A stretch of 64,000 bases of DNA. It comes from an uncultured Oscillospiraceae bacterium. GTDB lineage: Bacteria > Bacillota > Clostridia > Oscillospirales > Oscillospiraceae. The position numbers and the translations under genes are program-made. Of this stretch, positions 52,541-59,832 are shown in pieces. The notes under the pieces were generated by a model that saw nothing but the letters and a program-made list of their open reading frames with translations, was not told the origin of the DNA and made no database searches. The stretch is from assembly GCA_910578575.1 (NCBI GenBank), contig CAJTQP010000003.1, positions 1 to 64,000 of the forward strand, read 5' to 3'. Numbering within the stretch: position 1 is the first letter of the stretch; each line of letters starts with the position of its first letter.

Positions 52541-53044
52541 TTGAAGCTATATGGGACCCACGGGGGCAGCGGGGCGGCGCTGCTGGCCCAAGCCGTGGCC
52601 GATGCCTGGGGCATCTCCCCCCTTCCTCCCCTGGAACGGACGGAGACGGGCAAGCCCTTTTTTCCCAAAAATCCCCAACTCCACTTCAATCTCAGCCACA
52701 GCGGCACGCTGGTGCTGTGTGCCCTTTCTGACCGCCCGGTGGGGGTGGACATTGAGGTGATGAAGCCCCGCCGCCCTGCCCTCCCCCGGCAAGCCTTGAC
52801 CCAAGAGGAGTACGCCTGCTACCAGGCCCTGGGGGGGGATTGGCCCGCCTTTTACACCCTCTGGACCCGGAAGGAGGCCTGGTGCAAATACAGCGGCCTG
52901 GGCCTAGGACAACAGTGGGGGAAAACACCCCCGGAGCATGAGCATTTCCGCAGCTACGCCGGGCCAGACTGGCGGGCCGCCGTCTGGGGTGAGGAGCCGC
53001 CCCCGGAACAGATCATCTGGCTGAAAGGAGACCACACCCCATGA
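52541..53044 (+). CDS. 4'-phosphopantetheinyl transferase (Sfp-type)
   Basis: 167 residues from a TTG start behind AAAGGGGGG. Motifs: GKPFFP, LHFNLSHSG, VGVDIEVMKP (Mg-binding Asp/Glu) and the signature WTRKEAWCKYSGLGL. It activates carrier proteins by attaching phosphopantetheine. It is shorter than Sfp (about 224) and close to compact clostridial forms. Its TGA overlaps the ATG of the next gene (ATGA). Confidence 0.92.
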   Translation: MKLYGTHGGSGAALLAQAVADAWGISPLPPLERTETGKPFFPKNPQLHFNLSHSGTLVLCALSDRPVGVDIEVMKPRRPALPRQALTQEEYACYQALGGDWPAFYTLWTRKEAWCKYSGLGLGQQWGKTPPEHEHFRSYAGPDWRAAVWGEEPPPEQIIWLKGDHTP

Positions 53045-53667
53045 AACTCCCCCGTGATTTTTACCAGCGGGACACCCGCACCGTGGCCCAGGACCTGCTG
53101 GGCAAATACCTGGTCCGGGTCCTGGACGGCCTGCCCCTGGTCCTGCGCATCAACGAGACCGAGGCCTATATCGGGCGGATGGACAAGGCCTGCCATGCCT
53201 ACGGCTACCGCCGCACCCCCCGCACGGAAACCCTCTTTGCCGCCCCCGGCACCGCCTATATCTATCTCATCTATGGGATGTACCACTGTCTGAACTTCGT
53301 CACCGAGCCGGAGGGGGAGCCCGCCGCCGTGCTCATTCGGGGTGGGGATGCCCGCGGAGATGTGGAGCTGCTCTCCCGCACCCGCTATGGCAAGGGGTTT
53401 TCCGAACTCTCCCCCTACCAGGAAAAGAACTTCCTCAACGGGCCGGGGAAGCTGTGCAAAGCTCTGTCCCTTACTAGAGCGGAAAACGGTTGCTCCCTGC
53501 TAGGGGACAGCCTCTTCGTCTGCGACGACCTCGCCCCCCTGGGGCTGGATGTCCCGGAACAGGATGCCCTGCCCTTCTCCATCCAGTCGGGAAAGCGGGT
53601 GGGCATCGACTACGCCCAGGAGGCCATAGACTTTCCCTGGCGGTATTGGATCGATGGGGGTAGATGA
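53041..53667 (+). CDS. DNA-3-methyladenine glycosylase (AAG/MPG family)
   Basis: 208 residues: DTRTVAQDLLGKYLVR, INETEAYIGRMDKACHAYGY, AAPGTAYIYLIYGMYHCLNF, EPAAVLIRGGDARG and FLNGPGKLCKALSLTR. These match the human AAG-type fold that removes alkylated purines; the catalytic Glu is in NETEAY. It overlaps the phosphopantetheinyl transferase gene by four bases, an apparently fortuitous operon. Confidence 0.95.
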   Translation: MKLPRDFYQRDTRTVAQDLLGKYLVRVLDGLPLVLRINETEAYIGRMDKACHAYGYRRTPRTETLFAAPGTAYIYLIYGMYHCLNFVTEPEGEPAAVLIRGGDARGDVELLSRTRYGKGFSELSPYQEKNFLNGPGKLCKALSLTRAENGCSLLGDSLFVCDDLAPLGLDVPEQDALPFSIQSGKRVGIDYAQEAIDFPWRYWIDGGR

Positions 53668-53669
53668 GC

Positions 53670-53706
53670 AAAAGAGGAGGGACCCCAACGGTCCCTCCTC
53701 TTTTAT
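53670..53706. terminator. Terminator between convergent AAG and HxlR genes
   Basis: AAAAGAGGAGGGACC, loop CCAAC, GGTCCCTCCTCTTTT: 15 bp perfect, A/T runs on both sides. Confidence 0.92.
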
Positions 53707-54098
53707 GTCCCCTGTGTTGTGCCGCCGCGGTAGTCGCATTTTTCGCACTGGGTCATGGTATTGCTATAGTCCTTCTTGTGATAGATGCCGGACCACTGAC
53801 AGATGCTTTGCAAGATGGGCACCACGGACTGGCCCTTTTCCGTGAGGGAATACTCCACCCGCGGAGGGATCTCATCGTAGGACTGCCGGGCCACGATCTG
53901 GTTGCCGATCAGCTCCTTCAGGGCGGCGGCCAGCACTGCGTCGGTGATGTTCCGCATCTCCTTGCGCAGGGCACTGTAGCGCAGCACCTCCTTGGCCGCC
54001 AGGACGCAGATGATCCTGGACTTCCACTTCCCGCCAAAAATCTCCAAGCCGTACTCCAAGGGACAGCGGATATCCTTCTCTAGCTTATGCTGATACAT
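53703..54098 (-). CDS. HxlR-family transcriptional regulator
   Basis: 131 residues of winged-helix HxlR type: RCPLEYGLEIFGGKWKSRII with the conserved N-terminal Cys that often senses electrophiles, then LRYSALRKEMRNITDAVLAAAL and RVEYSLTEKGQSVVPIL. A C-terminal CEKCDYRGG adds further cysteines. It is divergent from a small monooxygenase-like gene, and an inverted repeat overlaps its own -35 region. Confidence 0.92.
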   Translation of the reverse strand: MYQHKLEKDIRCPLEYGLEIFGGKWKSRIICVLAAKEVLRYSALRKEMRNITDAVLAAALKELIGNQIVARQSYDEIPPRVEYSLTEKGQSVVPILQSICQWSGIYHKKDYSNTMTQCEKCDYRGGTTQGT

Positions 54099-54127
54099 GC
54101 AGCCGCCTCCTTCTTCTTGATGGCCTC

Positions 54128-54156
54128 AGTGTACCCTATCTCTCGCCATCCGGCAA
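54128..54156 (-). promoter_or_regulatory. Promoter of the HxlR gene
   Basis: Minus strand TTGCCG (54156-54151), 17 bases, TACACT (54133-54128). Confidence 0.65.
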
Positions 54157-54181
54157 GTCACTATGAAATTTATAAGTGACT
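54156..54181. promoter_or_regulatory. Operator-like inverted repeat
   Basis: AGTCAC (54156-54161) and GTGACT (54176-54181) around an AT-rich centre, adjoining the -35 box of hxlR and upstream of the rightward TATACT at 54223. It is a natural HxlR dimer site. Confidence 0.6.
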
Positions 54182-54295
54182 GATAAATTTATTGATATCT
54201 TCCCTGGGGCGAGAAAAGGCACTATACTGTACCCAAGCTCAAAGCAACGAGCAAGTCCTTCCCCATCAACATAAAACATTTAGGAGGCTACTGTT

Positions 54296-54586
54296 ATGAA
54301 AGTCACTGCTTACCTGGAAATCACCATGCACATCGACCCCGCCAACCGTCCCGCCGCCGCCAAGGTTTATACCGACTACCGTGGTCCCTTCCTGGACACC
54401 ATCCCCGGCGCTCTCACCAAGGACCTGCTGGTCCGGGATGAGGACGTGCAGGTGCTCCACGGCTTCGACAGCGCGGACCACGCCCAGGCTTATCTCAGCA
54501 GCGAGATGTTCCAAACGGACGTTTTCGTGGGCTTAAAGCCCCTGTGGAGTACTGACCCCGACGTGCGCATCTACACCGTGGCCTAA
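54296..54586 (+). CDS. Small monooxygenase-like (dimeric alpha/beta barrel) protein
   Basis: 96 residues: KVTAYLEITMHIDPANRPAA, LTKDLLVRDEDVQVLHGFDS, AQAYLSSEMFQTDVFVGLKP. Size and beta-alpha-beta pattern fit the ABM/YdhR-like ferredoxin-fold family, often involved in quinone or electrophile handling. TTAGGAGG precedes the ATG. Divergence from an HxlR regulator supports induction by reactive compounds, which is inference. Confidence 0.65.
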   Translation: MKVTAYLEITMHIDPANRPAAAKVYTDYRGPFLDTIPGALTKDLLVRDEDVQVLHGFDSADHAQAYLSSEMFQTDVFVGLKPLWSTDPDVRIYTVA

Positions 54587-54626
54587 ATCGATCCCTGGGA
54601 AACCTACGAACCCGTTTACTTCTCTC

Positions 54627-54668
54627 AAACAGACCCGGCAGCGTAGTTTTTCGCTGCCGGGTCTGTTT
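54627..54668 (+). terminator. Terminator with repeated GACCCGGCAGCG stem
   Basis: AAACAGACCCGGCAGCG with its exact complement (17 bp), 8-base loop, TTT at the end, 41 bases after the stop. The core arms recur at 55870-55907. Confidence 0.8.
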
Positions 54669-54724
54669 GCGCTTGTCAAAGAAGGAACGGATTCCAGTGG
54701 CAAAGCGCGAGAGGAAACGGCTGA

Positions 54725-54751
54725 AGGGCTGTCTCATCGTGAGACAGCCCT
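54725..54751. repeat. Stable inverted repeat
   Basis: AGGGCTGTCTCA, loop TCG, TGAGACAGCCCT: a 12-bp perfect hairpin between convergent genes. It may serve as terminator for the leftward DUF4177 gene, although no strong T-tract is present. Confidence 0.5.
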
Positions 54752-54810
54752 ACCTGGAAACATGACATGGGATGATCGGGTACCTATAACATACAAATCG
54801 TCCGGTAAAA

Positions 54811-55011
54811 TTACCGTTCCTTCCTGAATGTAATAACGAACGCCCCTTTCACCTGTATTGAGGTTGCCATATAATCGTATGTCACAAGCTCCCATCCATC
54901 GGCAGCTCTCTGGTTAAGGACCGTGTCTAACAAAGAGATATCCGCTTGATCTGCTTTGTCTGAAAACCATTTTGTCCCTACTGTTAAAAGTTCTGTTTTA
55001 TAAGTATACAT
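54811..55011 (-). CDS. DUF4177 family small protein
   Basis: 66 residues: MYTYKTELLTVGTKWFSDKA, LDTVLNQRAADGWELVTYDY, then a strand VKGAFVITFRKE. The LN..A..GWELV core is diagnostic of DUF4177, short cytoplasmic proteins of unknown role. CAGGAGG precedes the ATG. Confidence 0.82.
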   Translation of the reverse strand: MYTYKTELLTVGTKWFSDKADQADISLLDTVLNQRAADGWELVTYDYMATSIQVKGAFVITFRKER

Positions 55012-55141
55012 AATTCATGTCCTCCTGTTATTCCTATGAATGATGGGTATCGTACCATAGAACACGACCATCGAAACGCAAGTTCCGTACACAATATAAT
55101 TTATTTCTCTTGAAATGTCAAGTTTTTCATACATCTGGAAA

Positions 55142-55172
55142 GAAAAAGAGCTGTTCCTCTTTCGGGAATAGC
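55142..55172 (-). terminator. Terminator of the small membrane-protein gene
   Basis: GCTGTTCC/GGAATAGC stem with one G-T pair. The minus-strand read continues CTCTTTTTCTTTC, a good T-tract. Confidence 0.75.
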
Positions 55173-55197
55173 GATATGGCTTATTGCATTGTGCAGG

Positions 55198-55515
55198 CTA
55201 TCTGATCTTCCTTAAAACCAACAAAGCAAGATCAGCCGTGAAAAGAAAGAGCGTATAGACCAATTGTATCCCATTCGCCAATCGAACAATATCCTCCATA
55301 TACCAACACAAGAAACATGAGAAAATATTGAGAAGGACAAACAGCATAGCAAATGCAATCAGGGAAGCCGTGGCTACCAGCCCCCGTCCTCTCTCATCCT
55401 TTCCCTCTTTGGAAAAATAGAAAAACACAAAAAGGCCCAGAAACAGGAAGCCCATCACTGCATTGATCCGCATGAAAATTCTGCTGTCAAATAAAAGCGT
55501 CACCCATTCAATCAT
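55198..55515 (-). CDS. Three-helix membrane protein paired with an XRE regulator
   Basis: 105 residues with three hydrophobic helices (INAVMGFLFLGLFVFFYFS, LIAFAMLFVLLNIFSCFLCW, IQLVYTLFLFTADLALLVLR). Its ATG overlaps the stop of the XRE gene (ATGA), an arrangement common in Firmicutes where a short HTH protein is followed by a membrane protein. The function is unknown. Confidence 0.7.
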   Translation of the reverse strand: MIEWVTLLFDSRIFMRINAVMGFLFLGLFVFFYFSKEGKDERGRGLVATASLIAFAMLFVLLNIFSCFLCWYMEDIVRLANGIQLVYTLFLFTADLALLVLRKIR

Positions 55516-55757
55516 TTAAGTTCCTCTCTAAAGTCGAACAAATCTTCTATCGTCACGTCAAACACTTTGGCTATGCTATACGCCAGCAGCATAGAGGGAT
55601 TATAGCGGTTTCGTTCCAGCTGCATGATCGTCTGTCTTGAAACCCCCACCAAATTGGCCAGCTCTTGTTGTGTCATTCTTTTCGTCGCCCGATATATGTG
55701 AATTTTACTGTCAAATTTATACTTGTTCTTATTCGCCACTGTCTCACCAGCTTTCAC
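55512..55757 (-). CDS. Short XRE-family regulator (YozG-like)
   Basis: 81 residues: KIHIYRATKRMTQQELANLV, GVSRQTIMQLERNRYNPSML, AKVFDVTIEDLFDFREE. This is the compact Cro/C1-type regulator usually paired with a membrane protein, as here. The start is uncertain: GTG at 55757, or GTG at 55739 (MANKNKYKFD) which lies behind GGTGAG and fits the family length better. Confidence 0.85.
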   Translation of the reverse strand: MKAGETVANKNKYKFDSKIHIYRATKRMTQQELANLVGVSRQTIMQLERNRYNPSMLLAYSIAKVFDVTIEDLFDFREELK

Positions 55758-55869
55758 TATTTTTCATTTCTTGTGCAGCTTCTGTGGAGTGGCGGCCCGA
55801 CGTGTGCAGTTACACCGCCGCCTAAATAAAACACTACTGGAAAAACTCCAACATTTTTCTCTCTCATGT

Positions 55870-55907
55870 AGACCCGGCAGCGAAGGCTTGTCCTCGCTGC
55901 CGGGTCT
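55870..55907. repeat. Second copy of the GACCCGGCAGCG hairpin
   Basis: AGACCCGGCAGCGA with its exact complement (14 bp), 10-base loop, then GTTGTC. The arms match those of the hairpin at 54627-54668 while the loop differs. It lies just past the stop of the leftward 55912 gene. Confidence 0.6.
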
Positions 55908-55911
55908 GTTG

Positions 55912-56283
55912 TCAGTCCGCCTGCTCCTTCTTTGGGGTGATACTCCAGGAAATCATCATGGAAATAAACCCCAGGGCCAGGTATGCCCCAGCATAACCGG
56001 CCAGGTCCTCCCATGCAGCGATCACAAGTCTTCCCTCTAGCAAAAGCAGAGTAGGCGCCAGGAAGGGCAGAATCCAGCGGTGGCGGAGGTCCTTTCCCGC
56101 AAAGATGCCCAAAAACACAGAGTAGGTTGGGTCCACAGCGAAAAAGAACAGCACAAACATTACCATGCCCGTACCGAAATCCAAAAGGAGTGTCAGCCAT
56201 GGCAGCACGCACACAAGCACCACCGAAGTTGCCCCCCAGCGGAGCACAGCCCATCTCTCTGTTTTCGCTGCGGCCTTTCCCAT
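55912..56283 (-). CDS. Four-helix membrane protein of unknown function
   Basis: 123 residues with about four hydrophobic segments (LRWGATSVVLVCVLPWLTLL, GMVMFVLFFFAVDPTYSVFL, ILPFLAPTLLLLEGRLVIAA, YAGAYLALGFISMMISWSI). No conserved family was recognised. It lies 11 bases downstream of the HD hydrolase gene and is probably cotranscribed. Confidence 0.65.
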   Translation of the reverse strand: MGKAAAKTERWAVLRWGATSVVLVCVLPWLTLLLDFGTGMVMFVLFFFAVDPTYSVFLGIFAGKDLRHRWILPFLAPTLLLLEGRLVIAAWEDLAGYAGAYLALGFISMMISWSITPKKEQAD

Positions 56284-56294
56284 GTCCTATCCTT

Positions 56295-56852
56295 TCATTC
56301 TACCTGTTCGCTGGCACGCATGGCCTGGATGGTCTTGTCGATGAGCTCATCCAGCTCCCAGCCCAACATCTCCGCCCCTTGAAGAATCACCTCACGGGAG
56401 CAGCCGGCGGCGAATTTCTTGTCCTTGAACTTCTTCTTCACGGACTTCACCTCCAAGTCCGACACGCTTTTGGAGGGGCGCATCAGCGCCGCCGCGCCGA
56501 TCAGGCCCGTGAGCTCGTCGGTGGCAAAGAGAACCTTTTCCATCAGGTGCTCCGGCTTGATGTCCGACACCAGGCCGTAGCCATGGCTGGCGGTGGCCCG
56601 GATCAGCCGCTCCTCCAGCCCGCGCTCTCGCATGATCTCCTGGGACTTGACGCAGTGTTCCTCCGGGTACTGTTCAAAGTCCAAATCGTGGAGCAGGCCC
56701 ACGATGGACCAAAACTCCCGCTCGTCCCCATAGCCAAGCTGTTCTGCGAACCAGCCCATGACGTCGGAGACCACGTAGGCGTGTTTTAGGTGGAAGTCCC
56801 CCTGGTTGTACTCCTTCAAAAGGTCCAGGGCTTGCGCGTAGGTCAATTCCAT
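56295..56852 (-). CDS. HD-domain hydrolase
   Basis: 185 residues. Metal-binding residues of the HD fold are visible: HAYVVSDVMGW (His), GLLHDLDFEQ (HD), ASHGYG (His) and ATDELTGLIGA (Asp). The form matches small HDIG-related phosphohydrolases of Clostridia; the substrate is unknown. AAGGGAT precedes the ATG. Confidence 0.85.
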   Translation of the reverse strand: MELTYAQALDLLKEYNQGDFHLKHAYVVSDVMGWFAEQLGYGDEREFWSIVGLLHDLDFEQYPEEHCVKSQEIMRERGLEERLIRATASHGYGLVSDIKPEHLMEKVLFATDELTGLIGAAALMRPSKSVSDLEVKSVKKKFKDKKFAAGCSREVILQGAEMLGWELDELIDKTIQAMRASEQVE

Positions 56853-56953
56853 GGAATATCCCTTCTTTCTCTGTCATTGCCCCCATCATAGCACAATTTG
56901 GCAGAAAAAGCTATGGCATCCTCCACAGGTATTCCCTCCGTAGGTACCCCAAA

Positions 56954-57847
56954 CTACAGTGCCTGAGTCTCTTTCGCCCACTCCCCCACCTTCTGCTGTA
57001 CGATGCGTACAAACGCAGAGGTAAGCGGGGAACGCTTTCCGTCTCGGAGGCAAAGCAGACTGATCCTGCGGATATAATTCTCCTGCAAGGGCACCGTCGC
57101 AATATTCTTCCCAGGACACAGGTACTTCAGGGAGAGTTTAGATAGAAGCGTGATCCCCAAACCCTGGTTGACCAGCGCCATGCACGTCTTATCCTCTTGG
57201 GGGTCAAAGTCAAAGCGGCTATTGGGACGCAAAATGCGATAGATCTCCCGCAGAGCGCTGCCCTCGTCAACACTCTCACTATTGGGGATAAACACGCGAT
57301 CCTTGATATCCTCCACACACACCGACGGGTAACTGGCCAGGGGGTCATCCCGCTTGACCACCAAAAAATACGGATCATCAAAGAGCGGGAAGGTCTCCAG
57401 CCCCCTGGGGCAAGTTCCTGTGAAAAAGCAGCAGTCCAGTTGGTGCTCCTTCACCCCCAGTTCCCCCTGCAAGTAGTTGAGCTGGTGTTCCAGCTTTACC
57501 AGGGTCTGGGGATGGACCTCATAAAACGCCTCCAGAATGCGGGGCATCCACTGGACCGACACACTGGGAAAAATGCCCACCCGCAGCAATCCACCCTGGC
57601 TAGCCTTGGCCAACTGCTTGATCTTTTCCTCCATCTCCTCCACCTGCTTCATAGGCTCCAAGAGCTGCTCTCCCTCGTCTGTGAGGGTCACCCCACGTTG
57701 GTCCCGATGGAAGAGCTTACAGCCAAGCTCCTCCTCAATGTTGTTGATGATATAGCTCAAGCTTGGCTGGGTATAACCCAGTACCTGTCCAGCCTTGGTG
57801 AGACTTTTACACTCTGCCGTTTTAATGATGGGCAAGTATTTTCCCAT
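56954..57847 (-). CDS. LysR-family transcriptional regulator
   Basis: 297 residues: an N-terminal winged helix (MGKYLPIIKTAECKSLTKAG, LGYTQPSLSYIINNIEEELG) and a periplasmic-binding-protein-like effector domain (LRVGIFPSVSVQWMPRILEA, VNQGLGITLLSKL). GGGAGGGAGAAG precedes the ATG at 57847. It is divergent from the APC permease, which it probably controls in response to the transported compound (inference). Confidence 0.93.
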   Translation of the reverse strand: MGKYLPIIKTAECKSLTKAGQVLGYTQPSLSYIINNIEEELGCKLFHRDQRGVTLTDEGEQLLEPMKQVEEMEEKIKQLAKASQGGLLRVGIFPSVSVQWMPRILEAFYEVHPQTLVKLEHQLNYLQGELGVKEHQLDCCFFTGTCPRGLETFPLFDDPYFLVVKRDDPLASYPSVCVEDIKDRVFIPNSESVDEGSALREIYRILRPNSRFDFDPQEDKTCMALVNQGLGITLLSKLSLKYLCPGKNIATVPLQENYIRRISLLCLRDGKRSPLTSAFVRIVQQKVGEWAKETQAL

Positions 57848-58015
57848 TTTCTTCTCCCTCCCATGGCCCTGCGCCATTGCAATGGTTTCCTGTTTCTTTC
57901 GTCGTGGTTTGCAGATAGATTTTATCTCCCCTTCCTCATTTACACAAGCCCCAAATGATAGAATCCTTCTATAGCAACATCACATTTTTCGTTGATTTGA
58001 ACATTGAATAACGAT

Positions 58016-58030
58016 ATTGACAGCGTCAAT
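58016..58030. promoter_or_regulatory. Palindromic LysR-type site
   Basis: ATTGAC AGC GTCAAT, perfect six-base arms, directly upstream of the -35 box of the permease promoter, the usual place for a LysR activator. Confidence 0.6.
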
Positions 58031-58059
58031 TTTACATTTTGCCCAGGTTTTTTTATACT
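58031..58059 (+). promoter_or_regulatory. Promoter of the APC permease
   Basis: TTTACA at 58031-58036, 17 bases, TATACT at 58054-58059. Confidence 0.7.
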
Positions 58060-58217
58060 ATTGGTATGCAAAAATTGGCTGCTCCTCACCGAACATATCC
58101 GGCGGGAAGGAGGCGCGGGAGAAGCCGGGACCCAGTCGGTTTTTGCGGTTATACATATTCAGAGAGAAACTACATGTGGTCGTGATTTCCACGGCCAAAT
58201 AAGAAAAGAGGTATGTT

Positions 58218-59696
58218 ATGAGTACTCCTGAACGGAAAAAAGTAAGCGCCATTGACTTTTTCTGTCTCGGCTTTGGCGCCATTGTCGGGGTGGGCTGGGC
58301 TGTGTCCATCAACGGCTGGATGACCAACTGCGGCGGGCCCGTTCCCGCTGGGATCGGCTACCTGCTGTGCCTGATCATCATGGTCCCCGTGGCACTGTGC
58401 TACTGCGAACTGGTGCCCATGATGCCTGTTGCCGGTGGCGGCATGGCTTTTGCCTTTCGGGCCTTTAACGAGAAGGTCGCCACCATCTCCGGCTGGGCTG
58501 CCTTTGGCGCTTTCGTGTTCATCATCCCCTGGGAAGCCATTCAAATCACGGACGTGCTGGGCTATCTGATTCCCGCGCTCAAGGCAGGCAACCCGCTCTA
58601 CACTGTGTTGGGCTCCGACGTTTACCTGTCCACCATCATCATCGGCGTGGTCTGCTCCGTGGCGATTTTCGCCATCAATATGCGGGGCCTGGCCTCTGCC
58701 GCCTTGCTGCAAAAGATTTTGTGTTTCTTCCTGATCGGTTGTGCCATCGTGGGCGCCATTGCCGCGCTGGTTGGCGGCACACCCGGCAACTTGACGCCAA
58801 TTTATGACGTCAGTGACCCCACCATTTACGGTCCCACCGCCGACGGGCTCAAGGAAGTCAGCCACAGCTCTATGTTCGGCGGCTGCTTCGCCATCGTCTC
58901 TCAGGCAGCTTTCTTCCTCTCTGGTTTTGAGACGATTCCCCAGGGTGTCGAAGATGCCGGAGGCGACCTGAAGGGCGTGGGCAAAACCGTGGTTCTGTCC
59001 GTATCCATGGCCTGCATCTTCTATGCTATCCTGTTGTTCTGCTTCGGCTATGGCTATCAGTGGCAGGCGTTTGCCCATCTGGCCCGTCCCGCTGCCGCCT
59101 CCATGTTCCCCCTGATCTTCCCCGGCACAACGGGCACTGTCCTGTTCTGGATTTTGACCATCGGCGCCGTCGCTGGTCTGCTCACCACTTGGAACGGCTT
59201 CTTCACCGCCTCCGCCAACCTGCTCATGGCCATGGCCCGTGGACGTTTGATCCCCAAGGTCTTTGCCAAGCAGAACGCCAATGGTGTTGCGGTCAATGGG
59301 CAGCTGGTCTGCTTCCTCCTGTCCCTGGCCGGTCCCTTCGTGGGCGCCAACATGATTGACCCGCTGACCACCTTCTCCGCTGCGGCCTTCATGCTGTCCT
59401 GGTGCCTCACCGCCTGGTCCCTGGTGCTACTGCGGAAGAACCACCCGGAGATGGAACGGCCCTACAAGATTCCCGGCGGTATGGCCACGGGTCTGTTTGC
59501 CGCCATTCTCATGACTGTGGTCCTGGTGTGCGCCTTCATCCCCGTCAGCCCCTTCTATGTGGGTGACATGGCTGTGAAGATGTTCATTATCTGGATGGCC
59601 ATCGGTGTCATCTTCTTCCTAGTCTCCGGCGGACAACGCAAGGGTCTGTCCGAGGCTGAGCTGGAGGAGGGCGTGTTTGGCAAAAAAGACGCCTGA
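58218..59696 (+). CDS. APC-superfamily amino acid permease
   Basis: 492 residues, about 12 transmembrane helices. The N-terminus RKKVSAIDFFCLGFGAIVGV, then GWAVSINGWM, is the APC TM1 with its unwound Gly motif. PVAGGGMAFAFRAFNEKVAT and FFLSGFETIPQGVEDAGGDL are further APC hallmarks. It should take up an amino acid or amine by cation symport or exchange. AAAGAGGT precedes the ATG. Divergent LysR control suggests inducible uptake. Confidence 0.92.
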   Translation: MSTPERKKVSAIDFFCLGFGAIVGVGWAVSINGWMTNCGGPVPAGIGYLLCLIIMVPVALCYCELVPMMPVAGGGMAFAFRAFNEKVATISGWAAFGAFVFIIPWEAIQITDVLGYLIPALKAGNPLYTVLGSDVYLSTIIIGVVCSVAIFAINMRGLASAALLQKILCFFLIGCAIVGAIAALVGGTPGNLTPIYDVSDPTIYGPTADGLKEVSHSSMFGGCFAIVSQAAFFLSGFETIPQGVEDAGGDLKGVGKTVVLSVSMACIFYAILLFCFGYGYQWQAFAHLARPAAASMFPLIFPGTTGTVLFWILTIGAVAGLLTTWNGFFTASANLLMAMARGRLIPKVFAKQNANGVAVNGQLVCFLLSLAGPFVGANMIDPLTTFSAAAFMLSWCLTAWSLVLLRKNHPEMERPYKIPGGMATGLFAAILMTVVLVCAFIPVSPFYVGDMAVKMFIIWMAIGVIFFLVSGGQRKGLSEAELEEGVFGKKDA

Positions 59697-59726
59697 CACA
59701 CTCCCCACGCACAAACACAACCCTTA

Positions 59727-59767
59727 AAAAGCCCGGTGGCATGGCAAGTGCTATGCCGCCGGGCTTT
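59727..59767 (+). terminator. Terminator of the permease gene
   Basis: AAAGCCCGGTGGCAT pairs with ATGCCGCCGGGCTTT with one G-T pair; 30 bases after the stop. Confidence 0.8.
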
Positions 59768-59770
59768 CGG

Positions 59771-59799
59771 TTGTACTTTTCCCGAAACTGTGCTACACT
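59771..59799 (+). promoter_or_regulatory. Promoter of the enoate reductase gene
   Basis: TTGTAC at 59771-59776, 17 bases, TACACT at 59794-59799. Confidence 0.65.
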
Positions 59800-59832
59800 G
59801 AGACCCATCAAATCCTATGGAGCGTGAAAACC

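Larger units (their letters stand above)
57848..58217. other. Divergent lysR-permease control region
   Basis: 370 bases without a gene. It contains the palindrome ATTGAC AGC GTCAAT at 58016-58030 and the rightward promoter just after it. The long leader of about 150 bases has no evident terminator. Confidence 0.55.
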
